Shown: positions 9,284 to 19,876, numbered from the stretch's first letter. The stretch: DNA of 64,000 bases from Gluconobacter kondonii (GCF_002723995.1 NZ_BEWP01000001.1:248001-312000), one strand, 5' to 3'. The notes: a model not told the origin generated them from the letters alone. Program-made: numbers and translations.

Positions 9284-9406
9284 TTAAAGTCGCGCCAGCG
9301 TAATCACATAAAAAATCACCGCCAGCAGCACCACACCGCTGACAATCCCCGTAATCCGGCTCAGCCGCCGCTTGCGGGCAAGATCAATATCCGTCGTCAT
9401 GGTCAT
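9284..9406 (-). CDS. CoxF-like 40-aa membrane peptide
   Basis: A 40-aa open frame, MTMTTDIDLARKRRLSRITG followed by one hydrophobic helix (IVSGVVLLAVIFYVITLARL). Its ATG overlaps the ctaB stop as ATGA, which strongly suggests coupled translation. A basic RKRR patch before a single transmembrane helix, directly after ctaB, is the layout of CoxF, a small oxidase-assembly protein encoded after ctaB in alphaproteobacterial cta operons. The match is by pattern and position only. A second ATG two codons in (9400) could also be used. The terminator at 9238-9267 closes the operon. Confidence 0.75.
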   Translation of the reverse strand: MTMTTDIDLARKRRLSRITGIVSGVVLLAVIFYVITLARL

Positions 9407-10353
9407 CCGATCAGAACCCGGTCAACAAGAAGCCCGCAGAACAGCAGGAACAGATAAGCCAGCGAGTAACGAAATGCGAAGCGCGCGGGCTTATCCTTTG
9501 TCAGGCTCACGCCTGTTGCATCCTGCTTGTCCATCAGCACACGAAACGCGCAGAGAATGAAGCCCAGATCCAGCAGGCTGGTCACGATCGTATAGGTCAG
9601 CCCGACTTCATGAACAAACGTCGGCAGCAGCGATACTGCGGTGAGAATGAACGTGTAGATCAGGATCTGCCACCGCGTATGACGCGCGCCTTTCACGACC
9701 GGCAGCATTGGAATGCCAGCCTTGTCGTAATCCTTGCAGGCATAAAGCGACAGCGACCAGAAATGCGGCGGCGTCCACAGGAACACGATCGCAAACATCG
9801 CGACCGGCAGAACCGCCATGGAATTCATGCTCGCAGCCCAGCCGATCATCGGCGGGAACGCGCCCGCAGCCCCACCGATTACGATGTTCTGCGGCGTGCT
9901 CCGCTTGAGCCACATCGTGTAGATGACGCTGTAGAAAAAGATCGAAAACGCCAGAATTCCGGCTGCCAGCGCATTCGTCGCAAGCCAGAGCACAACGACA
10001 GACAGAACCGACAGCACGATCCCGTAAACCAGCGCCGCCTGTTCCGGCATCCGCCCGTCCGGGATAGGCCGCACGACCGTCCGCTTCATAATCGCGTCGA
10101 TGTCGCGGTCGTACCACATATTGATGGCGCCTGCGGCCCCCGCCCCGATGCAGATGCACAGGATGGTAATCAGTCCGATAGGAATGGACGGCCAACGCGG
10201 CGCCACGGCCATGCCTGCAGCCCCGGTAAACACCACCAGTGAAATCACACGCGGTTTAAGAAGTGCCAACCACTCGCGCAGGGACGGATCATTATCCTTC
10301 CCCGGAACGGAAAAAACCCCCGAAGGGGCCAGAGGTGTCGCCGTATCGCTCAT
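9403..10353 (-). CDS. ctaB: Heme O synthase (protoheme IX farnesyltransferase)
   Basis: A 316-aa polytopic membrane enzyme that adds the farnesyl chain to protoheme, giving heme O. The prenyl-diphosphate binding motif is NMWYDRDIDAIMKRT (about residues 78-92), and the second conserved loop is LWTPPHFWSLSLYACKDYDKAGIPMLP. Around eight transmembrane helices are apparent. It overlaps the COX1-like gene upstream (ATGA at 10350-10353) and the CoxF-like peptide downstream (ATGA at 9403-9406). Gluconobacter is known to respire with a bo3 ubiquinol oxidase, which needs heme O, so the gene is expected to be essential for that enzyme. The cyo genes are not in this window. Confidence 0.96.
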   Translation of the reverse strand: MSDTATPLAPSGVFSVPGKDNDPSLREWLALLKPRVISLVVFTGAAGMAVAPRWPSIPIGLITILCICIGAGAAGAINMWYDRDIDAIMKRTVVRPIPDGRMPEQAALVYGIVLSVLSVVVLWLATNALAAGILAFSIFFYSVIYTMWLKRSTPQNIVIGGAAGAFPPMIGWAASMNSMAVLPVAMFAIVFLWTPPHFWSLSLYACKDYDKAGIPMLPVVKGARHTRWQILIYTFILTAVSLLPTFVHEVGLTYTIVTSLLDLGFILCAFRVLMDKQDATGVSLTKDKPARFAFRYSLAYLFLLFCGLLVDRVLIG

Positions 10354-11528
10354 GCCGAGACCCGGGCACGCCCGGTCTCCCTCAACAGGAACAGCCCCAC
10401 CAGCCCAAAGGCTAGCAGACTGACACCCATCAGAATCTCACCATAGATCATCACGCCCGGCACGATCGAACAGAACGCACCCACCAGCATGAGACCCGCA
10501 TGGACCCGACTCAGCAAAGAAGGAATACGACCGGGGAGAAGCCTCTCAACCCAGGCATAGAACCCGCCACACAGCGCCATGATCCCACCAAATGCCACGG
10601 CCGTATGGTCGCCTGAATGGCCCGGCAGAGCATCAGACAGCCATCCCGCCGCAAACAGCAGAATGCTGCCAATCGCCCACAGCGCAGTTCCATCCAGATC
10701 GCGCTTCTGCTGCCACACATCCTGGCACAGCGCCCCAATCAGCACCACCGACGGCACGATCTGCGTCACCAGCATAAGACTGGCCCCTACCCCGGATGCT
10801 AAAGACCCATACAGTCCGTCCATCCAGAGCAGCGGCCCACCAACCCCCATCACGCCAAACACATAAGGCGCAACCGTCCAGGACGCCCTGCCACGGGCAG
10901 ACCGTGACAGAAGGGCCGACGTAACCAGCCCGAGTGCTGGAGTCAGCATCAGTGCCATTTCAGGCAGATGGAGCGTTTCGATGAGAGCGTCGGTGGTCAG
11001 TCCGTCCATCATGCCGCGCGTCACGACAGCGGCCAGAACCGGTGCCACCAGAACGACGCTGCATGCCGTTGCGAGAAGCGACCATGCCAACGGTGCCATG
11101 TCCCTGAAACGGCAGGTCCGTCCTTCAAGACAGGTGGTAATCACATCAGTCGCTACGGCCAGAATACCAGCAGACCAGAGGAGCATCGCGACGAAAGGCA
11201 GGAGGGGCAGAAGGACAACACCTGCCGAAAGAAAACCGAACCCCGCCAGCGTCAGTCCGCGAAGTACTGTCCGGTCAGTCCCGAGCGCTGCCGGCAATAG
11301 CCACTGCCCAAACCCGCCCAGCGCAGCAGGACACATGACGAAGAAAGTCATGAGAATACCGTGACAGAAGGCCTGTCCGCTGGTGGGATGTGTCTGGAGA
11401 ATTGGCAGGGCCAGCGACCCACCCAGCAGGCCCGCAAACAGGGCCAGCAGAATGAAGGATGTTCCGACTCGGCGGCTTGAGCGGTCCGAGCCAGTATCCG
11501 GAGCAGTATCGACGGCCTGATAAATCAT
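10350..11528 (-). CDS. Degenerate heme-copper oxidase subunit I (COX1) homologue lacking the binuclear centre
   Basis: A 392-aa protein with about 12 transmembrane helices that can be aligned by eye along the whole of COX1. Helix II reads HGILMTFFVMCPAALGGFGQ, matching the COX1 helix with low-spin heme ligand H56. Further matches are DVITT..., WSLLAT...PVLAA, LWAIGSILLF and, in helix X, HTAVAFGGIMALCGGFYAW, which keeps the second low-spin heme ligand, H308. The CuB site is gone: HPEVY has become LPEMA (L188, A192; the proton-channel Glu is kept at E190) and the HH pair has become D237-G238. The high-spin heme ligand is G306. I chose the ATG at 11528; a GTG at 11594 would add 22 residues. It cannot be a normal oxidase but the frame is intact and overlaps ctaB. 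It may be a low-spin heme membrane protein. Confidence 0.82.
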   Translation of the reverse strand: MIYQAVDTAPDTGSDRSSRRVGTSFILLALFAGLLGGSLALPILQTHPTSGQAFCHGILMTFFVMCPAALGGFGQWLLPAALGTDRTVLRGLTLAGFGFLSAGVVLLPLLPFVAMLLWSAGILAVATDVITTCLEGRTCRFRDMAPLAWSLLATACSVVLVAPVLAAVVTRGMMDGLTTDALIETLHLPEMALMLTPALGLVTSALLSRSARGRASWTVAPYVFGVMGVGGPLLWMDGLYGSLASGVGASLMLVTQIVPSVVLIGALCQDVWQQKRDLDGTALWAIGSILLFAAGWLSDALPGHSGDHTAVAFGGIMALCGGFYAWVERLLPGRIPSLLSRVHAGLMLVGAFCSIVPGVMIYGEILMGVSLLAFGLVGLFLLRETGRARVSA

Positions 11529-11615
11529 GATCGCGTAGTCGGTCCCTGAACGTAGGAATACCGCAGCGAGCGTCGGAATACTCGGCGCCGACACACGTGC
11601 GGAACCAAACGCCGA

Positions 11616-12296
11616 TCAGGCGACCAGGGCTGCTGCGTCGCTTTTACTCTCGCATTGCGGCAATGTCACGAGTGTAAACAGCCCCGCTGGCGGAACCGGC
11701 GTCAGCGTTGCACGACGCAGGTCTTCGGGCGGCAGAAGCGACTCAATGGCGAAATCCGGATGCCAGCCCAGCGAGCGGGACGCCCGGGCCATGCCACGCT
11801 CCACCGACAGACGCACACCACCGGTCGCCAGAAAATGATTCACGAACAGGATGTGCCCACCCGGCTTCACGACGCGCTTGAGCTCGGTCAGCAAGCGGTC
11901 AGGATGCGGGACGACGGAGGCTACGAACATCGCTACCGCAATATCAAAGCTGTCATCTTCGAACGTTGTGGCTTCCGCATCCATTTCCAGCAGATCGTCC
12001 ACATTCGTCAGATGCTCCTGAAGCACCCGCATCCGTGCACGCTCCAGCATGTCTTCGGAAAGATCGATTCCCGTAATGCGTTTGCTCTGGGAGTAGGACG
12101 GCAGGGCAAGTCCCGTTCCGACACCGACTTCCAGAACCCTCTCTCCTGGCAGAGCATTGACCGCAGCCACTGCTCTCTTACGCCCGTAACCCGAAATACC
12201 GCCAAAAACAGTATCATAAACACGGGCCCAACGACGATAAGCCGTTTTGACGGCTTCCGCGTCCAGTGCCGAACGCGGGGAAAGGGTTGAGGACAT
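11616..12296 (-). CDS. pmtA: Phosphatidylethanolamine N-methyltransferase
   Basis: A 226-aa class I SAM-dependent methyltransferase of the PmtA type, which methylates phosphatidylethanolamine stepwise to phosphatidylcholine. The SAM motif I is VLEVGVGTG (residues 54-62), followed by GIDLSEDMLERAR and the motif DSFDIAVAMFVASVVPHP. The YDTVFGG segment near the N-terminus is typical of PmtA. An AAGAAGG element precedes the ATG. Phosphatidylcholine is a known membrane lipid of acetic acid bacteria. Methyltransferases of menaquinone or ubiquinone synthesis are the main alternative, but the PmtA-specific segments favour this call. Confidence 0.85.
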   Translation of the reverse strand: MSSTLSPRSALDAEAVKTAYRRWARVYDTVFGGISGYGRKRAVAAVNALPGERVLEVGVGTGLALPSYSQSKRITGIDLSEDMLERARMRVLQEHLTNVDDLLEMDAEATTFEDDSFDIAVAMFVASVVPHPDRLLTELKRVVKPGGHILFVNHFLATGGVRLSVERGMARASRSLGWHPDFAIESLLPPEDLRRATLTPVPPAGLFTLVTLPQCESKSDAAALVA

Positions 12297-12459
12297 TGTG
12301 ATATGCGACCTTCTTTGTCTGCTCGGCCTTCACAGGCCAGAGCTATCCAGAACATGTTCAATTCGCACCTTCTTGCCCTCCCCGATAGGCATCTGGCAAG
12401 ACACGCAGTGTGCATGGCGTTTCAAGCCCATGTTTTCGACGGGGCCAAGGAGGACAAAC

Positions 12460-12660
12460 ATGCTGGTCTATTATCTTGTGGCGCTTACTTTCGTGATTTG
12501 GGGCACCCTCTATTTCCTGTATTTCCGCGTGCAGCTTCGGGACTGGTTCGGCAATCGTTTCGGTCGGGACAGCAAAGCCAGAATGGAGGAAATCCTGCCG
12601 GATGAACCCCGAATGTCCCTCACCTACACGTCGCCCTCAGAGGATGGACCGCAGCGATAG
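12460..12660 (+). CDS. 66-aa single-span membrane protein
   Basis: A small frame with an excellent ribosome-binding site: AAGGAGG lies 6 bases before the ATG at 12460, which decides the start within a longer open frame. The product has one N-terminal hydrophobic helix (about residues 2-22, MLVYYLVALTFVIWGTLYFL) and a basic then acidic cytoplasmic tail (RDWFGNRFGRDSKARMEEIL). I do not recognise the family. It is divergent from pmtA and converges on gshB. Its size and layout suggest a membrane-associated accessory peptide, but no partner can be named. Confidence 0.7.
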   Translation: MLVYYLVALTFVIWGTLYFLYFRVQLRDWFGNRFGRDSKARMEEILPDEPRMSLTYTSPSEDGPQR

Positions 12661-12686
12661 TTCCCTTTTTTCCCAACCGAACCTTA

Positions 12687-13667
12687 TCACGACGCCCGAA
12701 CACGTCCTTCGATTGCATCCCAGATCAGCCCCGCGCTGTTGATGCCGTCAAAACGGTCCAGCTCCTGCAGACCCGTGGGTGACGTGACGTTGATTTCTGT
12801 CAACCAGTTCCCGATCACGTCGATTCCTGTGAAAATCAGCCCATGGTCGCGCAGATATGGTCCGATCGACTCACAGATTTCCCGATCACGCGCCGTCAGC
12901 TCCACACTCATCGCCCGGCCGCCGACATGCATGTTCGAGCGCGCCTCTCCCGTTGCCGGAACCCGGTTGATCGCGCCGATCGGCTCGCCATCCACCAGAA
13001 TGATACGCTTGTCCCCCTGACGCACGGCTGGCTCGTAACGCTGGATCATGAGCGGTTCACGCGAACGTGCGAAATGCATCTCCAGCAGCGCGCCCAGATT
13101 TTCATCATCCGGCTTGATCCGGAAAATCCCTGCCCCACCATTGCCGAACAGCGGCTTGACGATCAGGTCGTGATATTTTTCGCGGAACGCCAGAATTTCG
13201 CGCGTATCCCATGTCACGAGCGTCGGGGGCATCAGATGCGGAAAATGCGTCACCAGCAGCTTTTCCGGCGCGTTCCGCACCGCTACCGGATCGTTCACCA
13301 CAAGCGAGCGTCCCTCGCCCACACCATGCACGTGCTCGAGCATATGCGTGGCCGTGATGTAGCCCATGTCGAACGGCGGATCCTGACGCATCAGGATCAC
13401 ATCCGTCTGCCCCAGATCCAGAACCTGCTCTTCGCCGAACGTCGCATGATTGCCACGCTCGCGCCGTACTTCAACCGGCCGTGCCCGCGCCTGAACACGC
13501 CCGCCACGTCCCTGTCCTTCGACAAGGCTCAGCGTCGTCACCGGATAGACCCACAGCTCATAGCCGCGCGCCTGAGCCTCAAGCATCATCGCAAACGTGG
13601 AGTCGCCATCAATATTGACGGACTCCAAGGGGTCCATCTGAACAGCAACGCGAAGAGAACGGGACAT
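12687..13667 (-). CDS. gshB: Glutathione synthetase
   Basis: Joins gamma-glutamylcysteine and glycine with ATP to give glutathione. The 326-aa length fits the bacterial type. The ATP-grasp fold is visible: N-terminal [20 protein letters not shown], then [20 protein letters not shown], the ATP-binding segment [16 protein letters not shown], and the end [26 protein letters not shown] element lies 7 bases before the ATG. The gene stands alone between the 66-aa protein and greB. A glyoxalase that uses glutathione (gloA) is encoded at 51825-52214. Confidence 0.97.
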   Translation of the reverse strand: MSRSLRVAVQMDPLESVNIDGDSTFAMMLEAQARGYELWVYPVTTLSLVEGQGRGGRVQARARPVEVRRERGNHATFGEEQVLDLGQTDVILMRQDPPFDMGYITATHMLEHVHGVGEGRSLVVNDPVAVRNAPEKLLVTHFPHLMPPTLVTWDTREILAFREKYHDLIVKPLFGNGGAGIFRIKPDDENLGALLEMHFARSREPLMIQRYEPAVRQGDKRIILVDGEPIGAINRVPATGEARSNMHVGGRAMSVELTARDREICESIGPYLRDHGLIFTGIDVIGNWLTEINVTSPTGLQELDRFDGINSAGLIWDAIEGRVRAS

Positions 13668-13762
13668 CAGGAAACTCCGGTCCGGGGAAATGGGAGTGGA
13701 ATAGTCTGTGTAAACGCAGGTCGTATTTTTTCAAAGCCACGCCCCTACCGTGCGCCCAAACG

Positions 13763-14266
13763 TCAGGCCGCTACCGCCACGGGATAGGAGATCTTCAGGA
13801 TTTCGATCTCAACCGGCCCGCGCGGCGTCTGCAACATCGCCACGTCCCCGACCCGCGTTCGCATCAGCGCCCGCGCTACTGGCGAGATCAGACTGACCTC
13901 GCCGCGCGCTAGATCGGACTCGTCCACACCGAGGATTGTCACCGTGTGCTCGACGTCATCTTCGTCCACATAGGTCACGGTCGCACCGAAAAACACACGG
14001 TCCCGCGTGGTCTGCCCTGCGGGATCGACAATCACCGCATTTTCCAGACGCTTACCCAGAAACCGCATCCGCCGGTCGATTTCCCGCAACCTGCGCTTGC
14101 CATACTGATAGTCGGCGTTCTCCGAACGATCGCCATTGCTGGCTGCCCAGGACACGATCTCCACAATGCGTGGCCGTTCCTTCTGCGCCAACTCCTTCAG
14201 TTCAGCCCGCATCACAGCTGCCCCTTTCGGCGACAGATAATGCGACAGCGGCGTTTTCTCAGCCAT
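13763..14266 (-). CDS. greB: Transcription elongation factor GreB
   Basis: A 167-aa Gre factor that rescues stalled RNA polymerase by stimulating transcript cleavage. The coiled-coil tip with its essential acidic residues appears in GDRSENADYQYGKRRLREID, and this spelling is characteristic of GreB. The C-terminal globular domain includes FFGATVTYVDEDDVEHTVTI and SPVARALMRTRVGD. I set the start at the ATG at 14266, one base after the uvrB stop; the open frame continues upstream but enters uvrB. It is probably cotranscribed with uvrB. Confidence 0.93.
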   Translation of the reverse strand: MAEKTPLSHYLSPKGAAVMRAELKELAQKERPRIVEIVSWAASNGDRSENADYQYGKRRLREIDRRMRFLGKRLENAVIVDPAGQTTRDRVFFGATVTYVDEDDVEHTVTILGVDESDLARGEVSLISPVARALMRTRVGDVAMLQTPRGPVEIEILKISYPVAVAA

Positions 14267-14267
14267 C

Positions 14268-16484
<2,217 letters not shown>

Positions 16485-16650
16485 CGCAAGATGGGAAACC
16501 GCGCGACACAGGGCAAGAGGCATCTGCACAGAGGCCCTTCCGGACAACATTCCGCCCGCATATCTTTATGACATTTTATTGCTGAAAGGGATGGAGAGAC
16601 TCGCCGTCCGGCGCTATCAACACCCATGTCTCTTTGAAGGAAAAACCGTC

Positions 16651-17064
16651 ATGGACGTCCAAACGATCGAACAGACCTACATCCAGCTCCAGCAGCAGGC
16701 CCAGCAAACCGCGCAGGCGCTTCAGGCTCTTGGCTCAAAAATGCAGGCTTCTGTCCAGAGCGGCGACCTGCAGGCCCGCGAATGGTCTTTGGACCTCCGC
16801 GAACTCGCCCTAGCGTTTCAGGCCGAACAGCAGCAGGTCACGAACCTCCTGCAACAGATCCACGCAGCCCTTTCGAGCATTCAACCCGACTACGGCGTAC
16901 AAGCCGCTTATCAGGCTCCGACGCAACAAAGTCCCGTAAAGCCAGTTCAGGTCGTTCCCGACAATAATTTCGTCTCGAACATCCTCAACTCCGGCTTCGC
17001 CCGCTCCGTCGAAGCTGGTGCAGGCTTCAGCATTGGCAACGACCTCATCAAGGAAATATTCTGA
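16651..17064 (+). CDS. Hypothetical Gln-rich coiled-coil protein
   Basis: A 137-aa protein I do not recognise. Residues 1-75 are glutamine- and alanine-rich with heptad-like spacing (TYIQLQQQAQQTAQALQALG), suggesting a long helix or coiled coil. A Pro/Gln/Val linker follows, then a conserved-looking tail (NNFVSNILNSGFARSVEAGA ... IKEIF). There is no signal peptide. AAGG lies 10 bases before the ATG at 16651, which sets the start inside a longer frame. It is divergent from uvrB and followed by a markedly AT-rich region. Confidence 0.65.
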   Translation: MDVQTIEQTYIQLQQQAQQTAQALQALGSKMQASVQSGDLQAREWSLDLRELALAFQAEQQQVTNLLQQIHAALSSIQPDYGVQAAYQAPTQQSPVKPVQVVPDNNFVSNILNSGFARSVEAGAGFSIGNDLIKEIF

Positions 17065-17380
17065 TTTTCCGTATATTCTAACGCCATATATTGCAAAAAT
17101 CCAAATCAGACCTGAATTTCTACCGGTGCAGGCTTTATATATCGCATATATAAATAATTTTACCAATATTTCCACATATAATTAATTATAAATACCAAAT
17201 ATCCTATATTTATATTATGAGAATTATCTTTTTATCAGATAATTACATTTTTATATTTTAAAGAAACAATTCGTTTCGTATGTGATGTATTTGCCGACCC
17301 GGCAGGAATTATGACTTATTGTTTAATAAACATATTGAAGTGTTTCAATTCGATGACATAGCGTGAATTCCAGAATTTTC
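17065..17380. other. AT-rich intergenic region with three palindromes
   Basis: No gene is visible in these 316 bases. The composition, roughly three-quarters A/T by eye, contrasts sharply with the GC-rich neighbours. Three inverted repeats are spaced about 40-50 bases apart: TTTATATA/TATATAAA around TCGCA (17134-17154), the perfect palindrome TATAATTAATTATA (17177-17190), and AATTATCT/AGATAATT around a 7-base loop (17222-17244). The region lies directly upstream of a TonB-dependent receptor and probably holds its promoter and regulatory sites. Confidence 0.6.
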
Positions 17381-19816
17381 ATGAACAGGAACTGGAACCC
17401 GCTCGTGCAGTCAGCCTTGGGACGATATCTTTTATCCGGTGTCGCATTGATCGGCCTTCTGGTCAGCCCGACGCGGGCCGCCAGCACCACGCACAAAACA
17501 CACCCGCATCACGCAAACCACGCAAAGACCACCACGCCTGCACACCGCGCACTCCCGGCCCACAAACATGCAACAGTGGCATCCGGCACTGAAGACATGA
17601 CGGTTCATGCGCAGCGCAGAGGCTCGCATAGTGCGGTGGAAGTCGTCACACGAGAAACAATGGATCATTTCGTCGCCGGCACAAGCCCGATGCAGATCCT
17701 TGCTCTGACGACACCCGGCGCAAACTTTGCCTCCGATGATGCTTTCGGACTCGATACAGTCGCCAATACCCTCTATGTCCGCGGCTTCAATCAAACCCAG
17801 CTCGGTGTCTCGCTCGACGGAATCCCGATGGGCGGACAGGGCTTCCACAACTGGAACGGCCTCGGTGTCGACCAGATGGAAATTCAGGAAAACATCACCA
17901 GCCTGACCATGTCTCAGGGCGCAGGCGCACTGGACACGCCGTCAGCGCAGACGCTCGGCGGGGCCATTACCTTTACTACTGCGGACCCTTCCGACAAGGC
18001 AGGCGGTCAGATCAGTCAGCTTTTCGGCAGTTATAACGGCTTCAGAACTTTCGGCCGTGTGGATAGTGGCAAGCTGAATTCCAGCGGTACCAAATTTTAC
18101 GCCGCCTATGCCCGGACCGATCAGGATCTCTGGAAAGGCTATGGCGATCAGCAGGAACAGCAGGCCAATTTCAAACTGGTCCAGCCCGTTGGCGATCACG
18201 GTAAAATCACGGCAGTTTTCGACTATTCAAACTTTGAACAGTACAATTATCTCAGCCTAACCAAAAACATGTGGCAGAAGATGGGCCGCAATACGACCTA
18301 TCTGAAACCCAACTACGCCCTCGCCAAAGAATACGCCTATTACGCCCAGAATGGCGGCGTCCCGGCTGGTCTTGAGGGCGTTCTGTCCAACGACGAAATC
18401 GGCGATTACGCTTACGACGGCACCCAGACCCAGCGGAACTATCTCTCCGCCATCACGGGTGAGTTCCAGCTGTTCCCCAACGTCACATCCAAGACAATCG
18501 CTTATGCCCACGTCTCGAACGGTGATTACAGCGCCACCAACCCGTTCCTGACCTCCCCGACCTCACAGGTTCCAATGGCGATGGAAACCGGTCATCCCGA
18601 CGTCCGACGCCTGGGTTTCGTCCAGAATTTTGATATCCATGCCGGTCATAACAACGATATCAAAACCGGCATCTGGTACGAAAACGATCGCTTTAACTAT
18701 CCGATGATGATGTATGAAGACGGCGTTGATACACCGCATTCCTCCATCTCCAACTTCAAGAACGGAACCACCTGGTGGGCAGATTCCTTTAACACCAATA
18801 CGTTTCAGTATTATTTGCAGGACACATATCAGATTATCCCGGGCATGACCGTTGAAGCTGGCTTCCGCTCCCTGCTGCAAACGACGCATGGCGGAACCAG
18901 CGTCGACAACACAAGCACGCTGTCCTCATGGGGCGTCTATTACAGCCATCCTGCTTCCGGCGATCTGACGGCAGCGAACGCGTTCCTTCCGCATTTTAAT
19001 TTCGACTATCACTTCCTGAATCAGCACGAAGTCTATTTCGATATTGCTGAAAACATGCGCGCTTATGATTACTCCGCCCAGAGTTCCAGCGGATCGCCCT
19101 GGTCCGGTCTTGGAAGCGCGGCCAACCCTGCACAAACCGTCTTTGACGAGAACAAGAAATCCCTGCGCCCGGAGCGGACCTGGAACTATGTGGTCGGCTA
19201 CCGTTTCAACTCCCACTTCTTCTCCGGAAGTGCCGATTTCTACCATACCGATTATTATAACCGCCTTGCCGCCATCACCAGCGGATCAACCGGCAACACC
19301 TACAGTTCATTCATGAATGTGGGGCGTGAAACCATGAACGGCGCAGACGTCGCAGGAACATTCCGCCCGCTGCCCGGTCTGGCCATCACCAACAGCTTCA
19401 GCTGGAACGATGCCACCTACGAAGACACGCATCTGCCGTATAACGGCGGTTACGTCAGCATCAAGGGCAAGCAGCAGGTCTACTACCCGAAGTTCATGTA
19501 TAAGGCTGACGTGAGCTACACATGGCATCGCGCAACCTTCAACTTCAACACGACGTACACCAGCGCACGTCAGATGACCTATACCAACGATGAGCAGATT
19601 CCCGCTTACTGGACATCAAACCTCAACGTTGCCTACGATTTCGGCAAGGTCGGCTTCGCCCAGAACCTGAAGACGTCCTTTGGCATCACCAATCTCTACA
19701 ATCAGAACTATATTGGTGGCGTTTACGGCGCAGCCTCGGTTGCTGGCGATGACAACGCAAACCTGTTTGTCGCAGCGCCGCGCGAATTCTTCGGAACGAT
19801 TGCAGCACAGTTCTAA
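17381..19816 (+). CDS. TonB-dependent outer-membrane receptor with His-rich N-terminus
   Basis: About 811 aa. A signal peptide (SGVALIGLLVSPTRAAS) is followed by a histidine-rich linker with eight His between roughly residues 38 and 63. The plug domain then shows VANTLYVRGFNQTQLGVSLD and an SAQTLGGAITFTT segment. The 22-strand barrel fills the rest, ending in the aromatic residue F that outer-membrane proteins use for assembly. The overall type is that of siderophore or metal-chelate receptors, but the substrate cannot be read from the sequence. The start is either the ATG at 17381 or a GTG at 17363. No tonB, exbBD, fecIR or siderophore genes are nearby. A strong terminator follows. Confidence 0.9.
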   Translation: MNRNWNPLVQSALGRYLLSGVALIGLLVSPTRAASTTHKTHPHHANHAKTTTPAHRALPAHKHATVASGTEDMTVHAQRRGSHSAVEVVTRETMDHFVAGTSPMQILALTTPGANFASDDAFGLDTVANTLYVRGFNQTQLGVSLDGIPMGGQGFHNWNGLGVDQMEIQENITSLTMSQGAGALDTPSAQTLGGAITFTTADPSDKAGGQISQLFGSYNGFRTFGRVDSGKLNSSGTKFYAAYARTDQDLWKGYGDQQEQQANFKLVQPVGDHGKITAVFDYSNFEQYNYLSLTKNMWQKMGRNTTYLKPNYALAKEYAYYAQNGGVPAGLEGVLSNDEIGDYAYDGTQTQRNYLSAITGEFQLFPNVTSKTIAYAHVSNGDYSATNPFLTSPTSQVPMAMETGHPDVRRLGFVQNFDIHAGHNNDIKTGIWYENDRFNYPMMMYEDGVDTPHSSISNFKNGTTWWADSFNTNTFQYYLQDTYQIIPGMTVEAGFRSLLQTTHGGTSVDNTSTLSSWGVYYSHPASGDLTAANAFLPHFNFDYHFLNQHEVYFDIAENMRAYDYSAQSSSGSPWSGLGSAANPAQTVFDENKKSLRPERTWNYVVGYRFNSHFFSGSADFYHTDYYNRLAAITSGSTGNTYSSFMNVGRETMNGADVAGTFRPLPGLAITNSFSWNDATYEDTHLPYNGGYVSIKGKQQVYYPKFMYKADVSYTWHRATFNFNTTYTSARQMTYTNDEQIPAYWTSNLNVAYDFGKVGFAQNLKTSFGITNLYNQNYIGGVYGAASVAGDDNANLFVAAPREFFGTIAAQF

Positions 19817-19844
19817 GCCGTTATCAGCACCCCAGAAACAAAAA

Positions 19845-19876
19845 GGGCGCTTCCTTTGCAGGAAGCGCCCCTTTTC
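19845..19876. terminator. Bidirectional intrinsic terminator
   Basis: A perfect 10-bp stem (GGGCGCTTCC / GGAAGCGCCC) with a 6-base loop, preceded by AAAA and followed by CTTTT. It separates the convergent TonB-dependent receptor and AarF-like genes. Confidence 0.88.

Noticed and set aside
17222-17244. Possible Fur box (ATTATC...GATAAT) upstream of the TonB receptor
   Set aside because: The hexamers are in the reverse orientation to the Fur consensus and the spacing differs, so it is reported only as an inverted repeat.
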